Below, in pieces: positions 7,543 to 16,160 of a stretch of 24,476 nt of DNA (position 1 is the stretch's first letter; every line of letters starts with the position of its first letter). The translations under genes and the position numbers were made by a program. The stretch is from contig NYTG01000086.1 in NCBI GenBank assembly GCA_002683395.1, forward strand, positions 1 through 24,476, written 5' to 3'. The notes beneath the pieces were generated by a model. That model searched no databases. It saw nothing but the letters and a program-made list of their open reading frames with translations, and was not told the DNA's origin. This DNA comes from Halieaceae bacterium (lineage in GTDB: Bacteria; Pseudomonadota; Gammaproteobacteria; Pseudomonadales; Halieaceae).

Positions 7543-9357
7543 ATGAAAGCGCTCCGCAACATCGCCATTATCGCCCACGTTGATCATGGGAAAACCACGC
7601 TCGTTGACTGCCTGCTGCAGCAATCTGGCACGCTGGATCGCAAAAGTGCTGGCGCCGAGCGCATCATGGATTCCAATGATCAGGAGCGTGAGCGGGGCAT
7701 TACCATTCTGGCCAAGAACACGGCCATCAATTGGAACGATTATCGTATCAACATTGTGGATACCCCCGGACACGCTGACTTTGGTGGCGAAGTGGAGCGG
7801 GTGTTGTCGATGGTGGACTCTGTGTTGCTATTGGTCGATGCGGTTGATGGACCCATGCCGCAAACGCGGTTTGTCACGTCAAAAGCGTTCGAGCGGGGTC
7901 TCAAACCCATTGTGGTGGTCAATAAAATTGATCGGCCGGGGGCGCGGCCCGATTGGGTGGTGGACCAGGTTTTTGATCTCTTTGACACCCTGGGTGCGAC
8001 CGAGGAGCAGCTCGATTTTCCGGTGATTTTCGCTTCGGCCATTAATGGTGTAGCAGGAGAAGACTACGACGACATGTCGGCAGATATGTCGCCACTGTTT
8101 CAGGCCATTGTTGACAAGGTCGCCCCGCCCGAGGTCAATGCAGAGGGCGCGTTGCAGTTGCAAATATCGGCGCTCGATTACAACAGTTACGTGGGTGTCA
8201 TCGGCGTCGGCCGCATTACCCGCGGTGTCCTGACCCCCAATACTTCAGTTGCGGTGGTTGATCGAGAAGGCGGTGCACGTAATGGCAAGGTGCTTCAGGT
8301 CATGGGGTATATGGGTCTGGAGCGGGTTGACGCCGACCGCGCCGAAGCGGGCGATATTGTCTGTGTGACGGGCATCGACGCACTCAATATTTCCGATACG
8401 CTTTGCGATCCCGCCGAACCCGAAGCGCTGCCGCCGCTAACCGTGGATGAACCTACGGTCAGTATGACCTTTCAGGTTAACGACTCGCCTTTCGCTGGCC
8501 GCGAGGGGAAGTATGTCACCTCACGCAACCTCAAAGAGCGCCTCGAACGCGAATTGATTCACAACGTGGCGCTGCGGGTGGAGCAAGGTGATGGACCCGA
8601 CAAGTTTAAGGTATCAGGCCGCGGTGAGCTGCATCTCTCAGTGCTGATTGAAAATATGCGTCGGGAGGGATTTGAGCTTGGCGTATCGCGACCTGAGGTG
8701 ATTCAGAAGGAGATCGACGGTGTGACCTGCGAACCGTATGAGCATCTGGTCATTGATTGTGAGGAAGTCCATCAGGGCGGAGTGATGGAAGAGCTGGGTA
8801 TACGCCGTGCCGAGCTGAAGAACCTGATCACCGATGGGGCTGACCGAGTCCGCCTTGAGTTCATCGTACCCGCTCGTGGCTTGATCGGGTTTCGTTCTCA
8901 GTTCCTCACCTTAACCTCGGGCTCCGGCATTATGACCCACGTGTTTGATCACTATGGGCCGGTAGCCAAGTCGGAGCTGGGGGCCCGTAATAACGGCGTG
9001 TTGGTATCGATGGTATCGGGTAAGACGCTCGCTTATGCGCTATTCAGTCTTCAGGAGCGCGGGAGGCTATTTATTGAGCCCAATATCGATGTCTATGAGG
9101 GCCAAATTATGGGTCTGCATAGCCGTGGCAATGACCTGGTGGTGAACCCGACTAAAGCCAAGCAGCTGACCAATGTCCGTGCTTCGGGTACCGACGAAGC
9201 GGTGATCCTCACTTCACCTGTGCTGCACAGTTTGGAGCAGGCGCTGGAGTTTATCGATGAGGATGAGCTGGTGGAGGTGACGCCTGTCAGCATTCGTTTG
9301 CGCAAAAAACTGCTTCTTGAGCATGAACGAAGGCGCGCGGCCCGTGCCGCTGCGTGA
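7543..9357 (+). CDS. typA: Ribosome-associated translational GTPase TypA/BipA
   Basis: A ribosome-binding GTPase of the EF-G/LepA group, involved in ribosome assembly at low temperature and in stress. The 604-residue protein has G1 AHVDHGKT (11-18), G3 DTPGH (73-77) and G4 NKID (127-130), then domain II, EF-G-like domains III and V, and the TypA-specific C-terminal domain (VPARGLIGFRSQFLT; VLVSMVSGKTLAYALF). I chose the ATG at 7543, which begins the standard N-terminus KALRNIAIIAHVDHGK. The frame stays open back to a TTG at 7438, but those 35 residues are Arg/Pro/Ser-rich and foreign to the family. No strong ribosome binding site is seen. It diverges from glnA, as in E. coli. Confidence 0.97.
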   Translation: MKALRNIAIIAHVDHGKTTLVDCLLQQSGTLDRKSAGAERIMDSNDQERERGITILAKNTAINWNDYRINIVDTPGHADFGGEVERVLSMVDSVLLLVDAVDGPMPQTRFVTSKAFERGLKPIVVVNKIDRPGARPDWVVDQVFDLFDTLGATEEQLDFPVIFASAINGVAGEDYDDMSADMSPLFQAIVDKVAPPEVNAEGALQLQISALDYNSYVGVIGVGRITRGVLTPNTSVAVVDREGGARNGKVLQVMGYMGLERVDADRAEAGDIVCVTGIDALNISDTLCDPAEPEALPPLTVDEPTVSMTFQVNDSPFAGREGKYVTSRNLKERLERELIHNVALRVEQGDGPDKFKVSGRGELHLSVLIENMRREGFELGVSRPEVIQKEIDGVTCEPYEHLVIDCEEVHQGGVMEELGIRRAELKNLITDGADRVRLEFIVPARGLIGFRSQFLTLTSGSGIMTHVFDHYGPVAKSELGARNNGVLVSMVSGKTLAYALFSLQERGRLFIEPNIDVYEGQIMGLHSRGNDLVVNPTKAKQLTNVRASGTDEAVILTSPVLHSLEQALEFIDEDELVEVTPVSIRLRKKLLLEHERRRAARAAA

Positions 9358-9366
9358 GGCTTGGCC

Positions 9367-9837
9367 TCATACCTGCCTAACCATCTCAATGTGTGGAATG
9401 TTGTCCTCTAGGTAGGGCTCTCCGTCAGTGGCAAAGTCCAGTGATTCGTAAAAATCCTGCAGATAGCACTGAGCGCTGAGACGCACCGTCGTCCAGCGTG
9501 AGTCGCAAAAAGCCAAGGCAGTATTCATCAGGTCCCGACCCAGCCCCCGGTTGCGATAGTCACCGCTGACCGCAACGCGGCCAATTGAGCACTCGTCATA
9601 AGCCACCCCTGGCGGCAGGACTCGCAGGGTGCCAATCAGATCGCCCTGATGCGTCAGCTCCAAATGCCAGGCGTGGGGGTCTTTGTCATCGACCTCTTGA
9701 TACGGACAGGTTTGCTCAACCACAAATACCGCAGTCCGGAGGCGCAGTACCCGGTGCCATTGTGGTCCGCTAAATACCGCGAAGTGCCGCCAGCGCCAGG
9801 TCAGTTCTCCATGAAGGCTGTCCGGATTGAATGCCAT
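9367..9837 (-). CDS. elaA: ElaA-like GNAT N-acetyltransferase
   Basis: A 156-residue single-domain acetyltransferase. It resembles E. coli ElaA along its length: LRTAVFVVEQTCPYQEVD near the N-terminus, the acetyl-CoA-binding stretch IGRVAVSGDYRNRGLGRDLM, then AQCYLQDFYESLDF and the C-terminal EDNIPHIEMVRQ. The substrate is unknown. The start is ATG at 9837, with a GAGGAG ribosome binding site about 8 bases upstream. The longer frame to 10092 runs under parC and is rejected. It converges on typA with 9 bases between the stops; a small TGAGGC/GCCTCA repeat (9355-9369) spans both stops but has no T-run, so I do not call it a terminator. It diverges from parC across 138 bases with no convincing promoter boxes. 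Confidence 0.88.
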   Translation of the reverse strand: MAFNPDSLHGELTWRWRHFAVFSGPQWHRVLRLRTAVFVVEQTCPYQEVDDKDPHAWHLELTHQGDLIGTLRVLPPGVAYDECSIGRVAVSGDYRNRGLGRDLMNTALAFCDSRWTTVRLSAQCYLQDFYESLDFATDGEPYLEDNIPHIEMVRQV

Positions 9838-9975
9838 GCTGAATCTCCTCGGCAGATTAGGGTGCCGGTTTGCGTTGTTGCGTGGTGTTCCCGCACGGGG
9901 GTGCGTTAGGATAACGCGGTTGAAGGGTTTCGCGGCGGCGCGGAATCTGCCGCTTTCAGAGAGAGCCTCATTGCC

Positions 9976-12228
9976 ATGACAGATATGATGCAGCCTTCGG
10001 TCGACGTCGAGCAGCTGTCCCTCCGCGATTACGCTGAAAAAGCCTACCTCGACTATTCGATGTACGTGATTCTCGACAGGGCCCTGCCGCATATTGGTGA
10101 CGGACTCAAACCGGTCCAGCGTCGCATCGTCTATGCGATGAGCGAGCTGGGCCTGAAGGCCTCGGCAAAGTTCAAGAAATCAGCGCGCACAGTCGGCGAT
10201 GTCATCGGTAAGTTCCACCCTCATGGAGACAGCGCCGCCTATGAGGCGATGGTGCTGATGGCGCAGGATTTCTCCTATCGCTACCCGCTCATCGACGGGC
10301 AGGGTAACTGGGGTTCACCTGATGATCCCAAGTCCTTTGCCGCCATGCGCTACACCGAATCACGACTCACTGCTTACGCTGATGTATTGCTGGCCGAGCT
10401 TGGGCAAGGCACCGTAGATTGGCAACCCAATTTTGACGGCACGCTTGAAGAACCCACCGTACTGCCCGCGCAGGTACCGAATTTACTGTTGAATGGCACT
10501 ACGGGCATTGCGGTGGGTATGGCGACCGATATTCCGCCCCACAACTTGAGCGAGGTGGTCGCTGCGACCATCCATCTCCTTGATTCGCCCAAGGCCACGG
10601 TCGCCGATCTCTGTCAGCACATTAAAGGCCCAGATTTCCCCACTGAAGCCGAGATTATTACGCCCGTTGATGAGTTGAAGGCGCTTTATGAAACAGGCCG
10701 GGGCGGCCTGAGAGTGCGCGCCGCGTACACGATTGAAGACGGTGCGGTCGTCATTCACGCGTTGCCCCACCAGGTCTCAGGGGCAAAGGTGCTGGAGCAG
10801 ATTGCGGCGCAGATGCAGGCGCGCAAACTGCCAATGGTGTCCGATCTTCGCGATGAGTCGGATCATGAGCATCCCACTCGACTGGTGTTGGTCCCGCGCT
10901 CTAATCGAATCGAAGTGGACGGTTTGATGAGCCACTTGTTTGCAACCACGGATCTCGAGCGCACCTACCGGGTAAACCTCAATGTCATTGGTATCGATGG
11001 CAGGCCCGCGGTGAAATCGTTGGTAACGATACTCAAGGAGTGGCTGGTCTTTCGTAAGGCGACCGTCAAACGCCGTTTGGAATATCGGCTGGAGCGCGTC
11101 GAGCGTCGACTCCATATCCTCGAAGGTTACCTGGCTGCGTTTCTCAATATCGATGAGGTCATTCGCATCATTCGGGAAGAAGAGGAGCCCAAACCCGCGC
11201 TCATGAAGGCGTTTAAGATTTCGGATATTCAGGCAGAAGCTATTCTCGACTTGAAACTGCGGAATCTTGCCAAGCTTGAAGAGATGAAGATCCGCGGTGA
11301 GCAGGATGAGCTTGCCGAGGAGCGGGATGGGCTCGAGAAAACGCTTGGCAGCGATGCGCGGCTAAAGACGCTCATCAAGCGAGAGCTCAAGGCAGTGGTC
11401 GAGGCACATGGTGATCCGCGGCGTACACCGTTGGCGACACGCGAGGAAGCCAAGGCCTTCAGTGAGCTTGAGCTCACCAGTGCGGACCCGTTGACGATCG
11501 TATTATCTGAGAAAGGCTGGATTCGCGCGGCCAAGGGGCACGATATTGATCCTGGTGCACTCAGCTACAAATCGGGTGACGGGTTCCGGTTTGCTGCACG
11601 GGGCAAATCGAATTTGCCCACAGTGGTGCTGGACTCTACCGGCCGGGCTTACACGCTACCCACTCACCAATTGCCTTCAGCTCGCGGTCAGGGGGAGCCC
11701 CTGACCGGGCGGATCAATCCTCCGTCTGGCGCGACCTTTGAAGGCCTGCTAACCGGCGCGCAAGAGGATCGTTTTCTGCTCGCCAGCGACGCTGGTTACG
11801 GTTTTGTGGTGCAGTTCGGACAGCTCCAGGCAAAGAACAAGGCGGGTAAAGCGTTATTGACGTTACCCAAAGGTGCAAAGGTGCTGGCACCTGCGGCGAT
11901 CTTTTCAGGGGCCGACCCGCTGGTGGTGGTGGCCACTAATGAGGGAAGAATGCTGGTGTTCCCGCTGGCTGAACTCCCTGAGCTTGCGCGAGGAAAAGGT
12001 AACAAGTTGATTGGCATTCCCTCCGCCCGCGCGGCGGCGCGCGAAGAATTTGTCGTCGGCCTCTGTGTGGTGACCGAGGGCGATACGCTGCAGGTCACCT
12101 CTGGAGGGCATTATCGGAACTTCAAATGGTCCGAGCTTGAGCACTTCCGGGGCGAGCGGGGGCGTCGCGGCAATAAGCTACCTAAGGGCTATCAGCGGGT
12201 GACCCGTCTGGAGGTGGTCGTAGACTGA
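9976..12228 (+). CDS. parC: DNA topoisomerase IV subunit A
   Basis: The breakage-reunion subunit of topoisomerase IV, which unlinks daughter chromosomes with ParE. At 750 residues it is close to E. coli ParC (752). The DNA-cleaving tyrosine is Tyr126 in FAAMRYTESR. The quinolone-resistance region reads HPHGDSAAYEAM, with serine and glutamate at the positions equivalent to E. coli Ser80 and Glu84, the susceptible form. LDYSMYVILDRALPHIGDGLKPVQRR and the C-terminal beta-pinwheel repeats are also seen. The pattern SPDDPKSFAAMRYTESRL and the modest C-terminal domain favour ParC over GyrA. The start is ATG at 9976 with a purine-rich AGAGAGA upstream. parE is not in the window. The stop is 4 bases from that of the convergent smp-like gene. 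Confidence 0.95.
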   Translation: MTDMMQPSVDVEQLSLRDYAEKAYLDYSMYVILDRALPHIGDGLKPVQRRIVYAMSELGLKASAKFKKSARTVGDVIGKFHPHGDSAAYEAMVLMAQDFSYRYPLIDGQGNWGSPDDPKSFAAMRYTESRLTAYADVLLAELGQGTVDWQPNFDGTLEEPTVLPAQVPNLLLNGTTGIAVGMATDIPPHNLSEVVAATIHLLDSPKATVADLCQHIKGPDFPTEAEIITPVDELKALYETGRGGLRVRAAYTIEDGAVVIHALPHQVSGAKVLEQIAAQMQARKLPMVSDLRDESDHEHPTRLVLVPRSNRIEVDGLMSHLFATTDLERTYRVNLNVIGIDGRPAVKSLVTILKEWLVFRKATVKRRLEYRLERVERRLHILEGYLAAFLNIDEVIRIIREEEEPKPALMKAFKISDIQAEAILDLKLRNLAKLEEMKIRGEQDELAEERDGLEKTLGSDARLKTLIKRELKAVVEAHGDPRRTPLATREEAKAFSELELTSADPLTIVLSEKGWIRAAKGHDIDPGALSYKSGDGFRFAARGKSNLPTVVLDSTGRAYTLPTHQLPSARGQGEPLTGRINPPSGATFEGLLTGAQEDRFLLASDAGYGFVVQFGQLQAKNKAGKALLTLPKGAKVLAPAAIFSGADPLVVVATNEGRMLVFPLAELPELARGKGNKLIGIPSARAAAREEFVVGLCVVTEGDTLQVTSGGHYRNFKWSELEHFRGERGRRGNKLPKGYQRVTRLEVVVD

Positions 12229-12232
12229 CGGT

Positions 12233-13507
12233 TTAAAAAGGCAAAAACCCCTGCGGTGTGTCGTGGTCGGAAGGCGCAATCACTCGCTGCAGAATATGAA
12301 GTTGCCTTTCCAGCAAATCGAGATGACCGCCGCTGATGTCGCCAAGGGCCATCCATTGCTCGTCTATGACATCGATGCCAATGCGTGCGGTCAGGCCACC
12401 GTCTTCTGCCGCTCTGGCAGAGAGCAAAATACCGTCCAGATCTTGATTAGCCAGTTCCAATAAATCATCTAGCGTCGCCTGTGTGTATAGACCAGGATAA
12501 ATGTCTTCGCTATCGCCCCGGCCAAGCTCGCTGATGCCAATGGCCATGCCCGGCGCAAAAGAGAGCCGCTCTTGTTTTTCGGCCGCTTCGCTGCAGCGGG
12601 ATAAGAGCCAGGCGCAGCTGGCGGCGCGCAAGACCGGAGAGCCGGCCGCATGATCACCTGAGAAGTAGATGGCCAGTCCAAACTGGCGAATCACGCTGAG
12701 ATCGCCCCCGTAAAAGCCAGCGCTGCCGTATGCCATGCGGTGCAGGGACGCGATATAGGCCTGCATGCGGGACTCGTCCAGCGTATCGAGGTACCCCGGC
12801 AGGTGCTTGAGAGCGATGCACAAAATCGCGGTATCGTTGTAATGCTCTTCACTCTGATCTCCCGGATCGCGGGATTTGAGCAGATCGAGAGGTAACGCAT
12901 TAACCCGATCTTTGAGTTTGGTCACCTCGTTGACCGAGGCGGAGGCGTCTTCGGTGATGGCATCCAGTTGCGCAACGGCGTCACTAATGTTGCTGGCGAG
13001 GCGCTGCCCCATTGGCCTTGTCAGCGCGTACACGGCAGTACTCAGCAGCACTGACAGCGCCACGAGACCCCAGATTAGGGTTTCGCGAGCCGCCCGCTGC
13101 TCCCGCAAATCTAGATACAGCTCGACCGTACCTGCAGAATTGCCATCAATCAGCACCACCTGCTGATGGGCTTCTCCCCCGGCGGGGATGACGCCTCGTG
13201 CCGCGAGTTCGGCGCCTTCAATATCCCATACCCGTGCAGCCGCGAAGAGGGTTTGGTCGGTATAAAACTGCAGCTCCGTCACTAATCCCAGTCGATTTCC
13301 AGCCGCCAACGCTGCTCCGGCCCGCGCAGCCAATTGCTGCACGGCCGCGCGTGCATGTTCGTTAAGCGTCGTGTTTTGAATCGATTGTGTGGATTGCGCG
13401 GCGACGATGACGAGCGTCAACGTGGCCATCAGACAGCAGCCCGCCGCAGCCAACGCCAGCTGTTGCGACAGGGGTTGGTTACGTAGCCGCTGTAAGAGCT
13501 GTTCCAA
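12233..13507 (-). CDS. Smp/AhpA (YtjB) family inner-membrane protein with degenerate cyclase-like C-terminus
   Basis: A 424-residue protein with two membrane segments (about 17-37 and 143-162) flanking a roughly 105-residue periplasmic loop, then a cytoplasmic part. After TM2 comes a helical linker rich in Ala, Asp and Val (SNISDAVAQLDAITEDASASV), then a domain (about 225-400) that recalls the class III nucleotidyl-cyclase fold (LCIALKHLPGYLDTL; GGDLSVIRQFGLAIYF) without the metal-binding aspartates expected of an active cyclase. Location supports the family: E. coli smp and its Pseudomonas counterpart lie divergent from serB. The start is TTG at 13507, chosen because GGAG lies 7 bases upstream; no better start is in frame. 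Function unknown. Confidence 0.8.
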   Translation of the reverse strand: MEQLLQRLRNQPLSQQLALAAAGCCLMATLTLVIVAAQSTQSIQNTTLNEHARAAVQQLAARAGAALAAGNRLGLVTELQFYTDQTLFAAARVWDIEGAELAARGVIPAGGEAHQQVVLIDGNSAGTVELYLDLREQRAARETLIWGLVALSVLLSTAVYALTRPMGQRLASNISDAVAQLDAITEDASASVNEVTKLKDRVNALPLDLLKSRDPGDQSEEHYNDTAILCIALKHLPGYLDTLDESRMQAYIASLHRMAYGSAGFYGGDLSVIRQFGLAIYFSGDHAAGSPVLRAASCAWLLSRCSEAAEKQERLSFAPGMAIGISELGRGDSEDIYPGLYTQATLDDLLELANQDLDGILLSARAAEDGGLTARIGIDVIDEQWMALGDISGGHLDLLERQLHILQRVIAPSDHDTPQGFLPF

Positions 13508-13533
13508 AGAGAATCTCCGGTGTACCCAAGATC

Positions 13534-13562
13534 AGTATAAACTGCCTATGCGCGGCTGTCGG
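13534..13562 (-). promoter_or_regulatory. Candidate sigma-70 promoter for the smp-like gene
   Basis: On the minus strand, CCGACA (13557-13562, four of six) and TATACT (13534-13539, five of six) are 17 bases apart in the 84-base gap between the smp-like gene and serB. Transcription would start near 13527, about 20 bases before the TTG start codon. The assignment rests only on the boxes and their position. Confidence 0.35.
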
Positions 13563-13591
13563 GTGGCAGTCGCCCATCACCCCTGTGATTA

Positions 13592-14527
13592 ATGAGAACG
13601 CACTTCGTGGTTGATCCGACACATGTGATTGTCTTGATGGTGCCCCTCGGCGCCACGCTCGACGTGAGTCGCGTGGCGGAGGTCGCGGTATCTGCTGGTG
13701 CCGAGATCGTCGCAACGCGCGCCGTGCCCGTGCCCATTACATTGGCTGATCGCCGGGCGGTCACTAACCTGCTGGTATATAGCGCCGATCCGGATGGGCT
13801 GTCGGCGCGACTCCGGGATCTCTCCGATCGATACGACGTGGATATTGCACTGCAGCCGCGTGCCGCTCGCTGTCAGACGTATGGACTAGCGGTGTTCGAT
13901 ATGGATTCGACTCTGATTGATTGCGAGGTCATTGATGAGCTGGCCGCCGCAGCGGGGGTGGGAGAGCAGGTCGCCGATATCACCGAACGCGCCATGCGGG
14001 GTGAGGTCGATTTTGATGAAAGTTTTCGGACGCGTCTCGCGCTGTTGGAGGGCCTCGATGCTGGTGCAGTCGATGCACTGGCCGAGCAGCTCCCCGTCAA
14101 GGAGGGCCTGCGCGAAATGACCACGACGCTAAAAGGTCGGGGCATCAAGCTGGCCATTTTTTCCGGTGGCTTTATCTCTATTGCCCGGCGTTTGCAGGCG
14201 GATTACGGATTTGACGAGGTGATCGCTAATACGCTCGAGGTACAGGCGGGAAAGGTGACTGGCAGGGTGGTGCCCCCGATTGTGAATCGTGAATATAAAG
14301 CGGAGGCGCTGCGGGCGCTGGCCAGCCGACTCGGTATTACCACTAATGCCTGCATCGCAGTAGGCGATGGGGCCAATGATCTGTCGATGATGGCGGAGGC
14401 CGGATTGGGCGTGGCTTTCCATGCCAAGCCGGCGGTGCGCGCGGCGAGCCCAATCGAGGTCACTCACTGCGGACTCGACGGGGTGTGTTACCTGCTGGGC
14501 AGTGAGGGAGAATTCGTCGGCGACTGA
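13592..14527 (+). CDS. serB: Phosphoserine phosphatase SerB
   Basis: Catalyses the last step of serine synthesis, phosphoserine to serine, in the cytoplasm. The 311-residue protein has an N-terminal ACT-like domain (about 1-90) and a HAD phosphatase domain. HAD motif I is DMDSTLID with nucleophile Asp103 and acid Asp105; motif II is the serine in IFSGGF (Ser181); motif IV is GDGANDLSM (258-266). The cap-domain stretch ITERAMRGEVDFDESFRTRL is typical of SerB. The start is ATG at 13592; no ribosome binding site is apparent, and a small inverted repeat ATCAC/GTGAT (13576-13589) directly precedes it. It is divergent from the smp-like gene, as in E. coli. Confidence 0.96.
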   Translation: MRTHFVVDPTHVIVLMVPLGATLDVSRVAEVAVSAGAEIVATRAVPVPITLADRRAVTNLLVYSADPDGLSARLRDLSDRYDVDIALQPRAARCQTYGLAVFDMDSTLIDCEVIDELAAAAGVGEQVADITERAMRGEVDFDESFRTRLALLEGLDAGAVDALAEQLPVKEGLREMTTTLKGRGIKLAIFSGGFISIARRLQADYGFDEVIANTLEVQAGKVTGRVVPPIVNREYKAEALRALASRLGITTNACIAVGDGANDLSMMAEAGLGVAFHAKPAVRAASPIEVTHCGLDGVCYLLGSEGEFVGD

Positions 14528-14561
14528 GCCAGCGGTGATGCCCACAGATCACGCCCTAAGG

Positions 14562-14567
14562 TATTAT
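14562..14567 (+). promoter_or_regulatory. Possible -10 box for efp
   Basis: TATTAT lies 25 bases before the efp start codon in the 65-base serB-efp gap. The hexamer 17 bases upstream (TGCCCA) is a poor -35 box, so this is a weak call. Readthrough from serB is the alternative. Confidence 0.28.
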
Positions 14568-14592
14568 CGTGTTTTGGTTATGAGTTCCGACG

Positions 14593-15165
14593 ATGGCAAA
14601 CTTCTCCACAAATGAATTCAAGCCCGGCCTCAAGGTCATGCTCGATAACGAACCCTGCTCGATCCTTGAGAACGAGTTCGTCAAACCCGGTAAAGGGCAG
14701 GCCTTCAATCGCGTAAAACTCCGTAACCTTAAATCAGGACGGGTCTGGGAGCGGACTTTCAAGTCGGGCGACACCCTAGAAGGCGCCGATGTCATGGACA
14801 TAGACCTCGAGTATTCCTACACCGACGGCGAGTTTTGGTACTTCATGGATCCTTCTAGCTACGAGCAGTATGGCGCGGATCGTGATGCCGTCGGCGAGTC
14901 AGAGAAATGGCTCAAGGAACAGGAGCGCTACGAAATCACACTCTACAATGGCTCGCCACTGGCGGTGACACCGCCCAATTTCATCGAGCTGGAGATCACT
15001 GAGACTGACCCGGGCTTAAAGGGTGATACGGCTCAGGGGGGCAGTAAGCCGGCGACGCTTGCGACCGGTGCCGTCGTGCGCGTACCGCTGTTCATCACCG
15101 AGGGTGAACTCATACGCATCGATACCCGGACCGGTGAGTACGTGAGTCGCGCCAGCAAAAGCTAA
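14593..15165 (+). CDS. efp: Elongation factor P
   Basis: Relieves ribosome stalling at proline stretches. It has 190 residues, three beta-barrel domains in the usual order, and the C-terminal signature KPATLATGAVVRVPLF. The modified lysine is Lys34 in FVKPGKGQAF, at the same position as in E. coli, so the protein should be beta-lysylated by the EpmA route. The start is ATG at 14593, giving the standard N-terminus ANFSTNEFKPGLKVM. No strong ribosome binding site is seen. It is followed after only two bases by epmA, which modifies it, so target and modifying enzyme appear to be cotranscribed. There is no epmB or epmC in the window. Confidence 0.98.
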   Translation: MANFSTNEFKPGLKVMLDNEPCSILENEFVKPGKGQAFNRVKLRNLKSGRVWERTFKSGDTLEGADVMDIDLEYSYTDGEFWYFMDPSSYEQYGADRDAVGESEKWLKEQERYEITLYNGSPLAVTPPNFIELEITETDPGLKGDTAQGGSKPATLATGAVVRVPLFITEGELIRIDTRTGEYVSRASKS

Positions 15166-15167
15166 CT

Positions 15168-16130
15168 ATGAGCGATTGGCGGCCCTCGGCGTCTCAAGCG
15201 CGACTCGCCGCCCGGGCGGCGCTGATGAAGCAGGTCCGACATTTTTTTCATACACGCGGTGTGATGGAGGTAGAGACCCCGCTGCTCTGCCAGGGCACTG
15301 TGCCCGACCCCGGAATCGAGGTTTTCTCTGTTCCCCTGCAGGACGCTGATTCGCCGGATCGTTACCTGCAGACGTCTCCGGAATTTGCCATGAAGCGCTT
15401 GCTGGCGTCAGGTTCCGGGGACATTTTTCAGATCGCCAAGGCTTTTCGTCAGGAGGAACAAGGGCGCTATCACAACCCCGAGTTCACCTTGCTCGAGTGG
15501 TATCGCGTGGGTTGGGACCACGTGGCGTTGATCAATGAAGTGGCGGGTCTGGTCAGTGATGCCCTGGGTTGCGACGGCTGGCAGATCTGGCCCTACCGCG
15601 CATTGTTTATCGAGATCCTTGGCGTCGACCCGCTGGCTGAGGACGTCGATGCGACCCACTTGTTTGGCATCGCCGGCGCCAAGCTGGGTTCCATTCCCGA
15701 TGGCCTCGACCGGGATGCGTTGCTGGATTTGCTGATGAGCCATTGTATCGAGCCTGCTATTCGCGACTGGGGAATGGTTTTTGTGACGGACTTTCCCCTC
15801 TCGCAGGCAGCACTTGCGCGGACCATAAAGGTCGCCAACACGGCGGTTGCCGCGCGCTTTGAGTGCTACGTGGCAGGCAAAGAGTTAGCCAATGGCTATT
15901 GGGAGCAATCTGACCCCGTTGCACTCGCCACTCAACTCGATGCCGAGAATGGCCGGAGGCGACAGCGTGGTCTGCCCGAGCGGTCTATCGATGAACGCCT
16001 GCTCGCGGCGCAGCGTCAGGGCCTCCCCGACTGCGCCGGGGTGGCGCTGGGCGTAGATCGTTTATTGGCGATGCAAGTGAGCGCGGACGCCCTGGCCGAG
16101 GTGATCAGTTTTGATTGGACCCGAGCCTGA
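15168..16130 (+). CDS. epmA: EF-P beta-lysine ligase EpmA (GenX/PoxA)
   Basis: A class II lysyl-tRNA-synthetase paralogue without the anticodon-binding domain that attaches (R)-beta-lysine to Lys34 of EF-P. The 320 residues match the E. coli length (325). Motif 1 is in FFHTRGVMEVETP, motif 2 is FRQEEQGRYHNPEF (93-106), and motif 3 is GVALGVDRLLA near the C-terminus; RYLQTSPEFAMKRLL is also characteristic. The ATG at 15168 lies two bases after the efp stop codon, which suggests translational coupling. It converges on the thioesterase gene with 30 bases between, where I see no clear hairpin terminator. Confidence 0.96.
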   Translation: MSDWRPSASQARLAARAALMKQVRHFFHTRGVMEVETPLLCQGTVPDPGIEVFSVPLQDADSPDRYLQTSPEFAMKRLLASGSGDIFQIAKAFRQEEQGRYHNPEFTLLEWYRVGWDHVALINEVAGLVSDALGCDGWQIWPYRALFIEILGVDPLAEDVDATHLFGIAGAKLGSIPDGLDRDALLDLLMSHCIEPAIRDWGMVFVTDFPLSQAALARTIKVANTAVAARFECYVAGKELANGYWEQSDPVALATQLDAENGRRRQRGLPERSIDERLLAAQRQGLPDCAGVALGVDRLLAMQVSADALAEVISFDWTRA

Positions 16131-16160
16131 CGGCGGAGCATTGCTGTGCTGTGTCAGCGC

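Noticed and set aside
7580..8026. Rightward 148-codon frame near the start of typA
   Set aside because: Out-of-frame shadow inside the GTPase domain; Trp/Arg-rich and without family resemblance.
9355..9369. TGAGGC/GCCTCA hairpin between typA and elaA as a terminator
   Set aside because: Six-base stem with a three-base loop and no T-run on either strand; too weak to call.
10056..10350. parC as a quinolone-resistant allele
   Set aside because: The region reads HPHGDSAAYEAM with the susceptible serine and glutamate in place, so nothing indicates target-site resistance.
13576..13589. Inverted repeat ATCAC-CCCT-GTGAT before serB as a CRP site
   Set aside because: The half-sites are in the opposite order to the CRP consensus TGTGA-N6-TCACA, and five-base arms are expected by chance.
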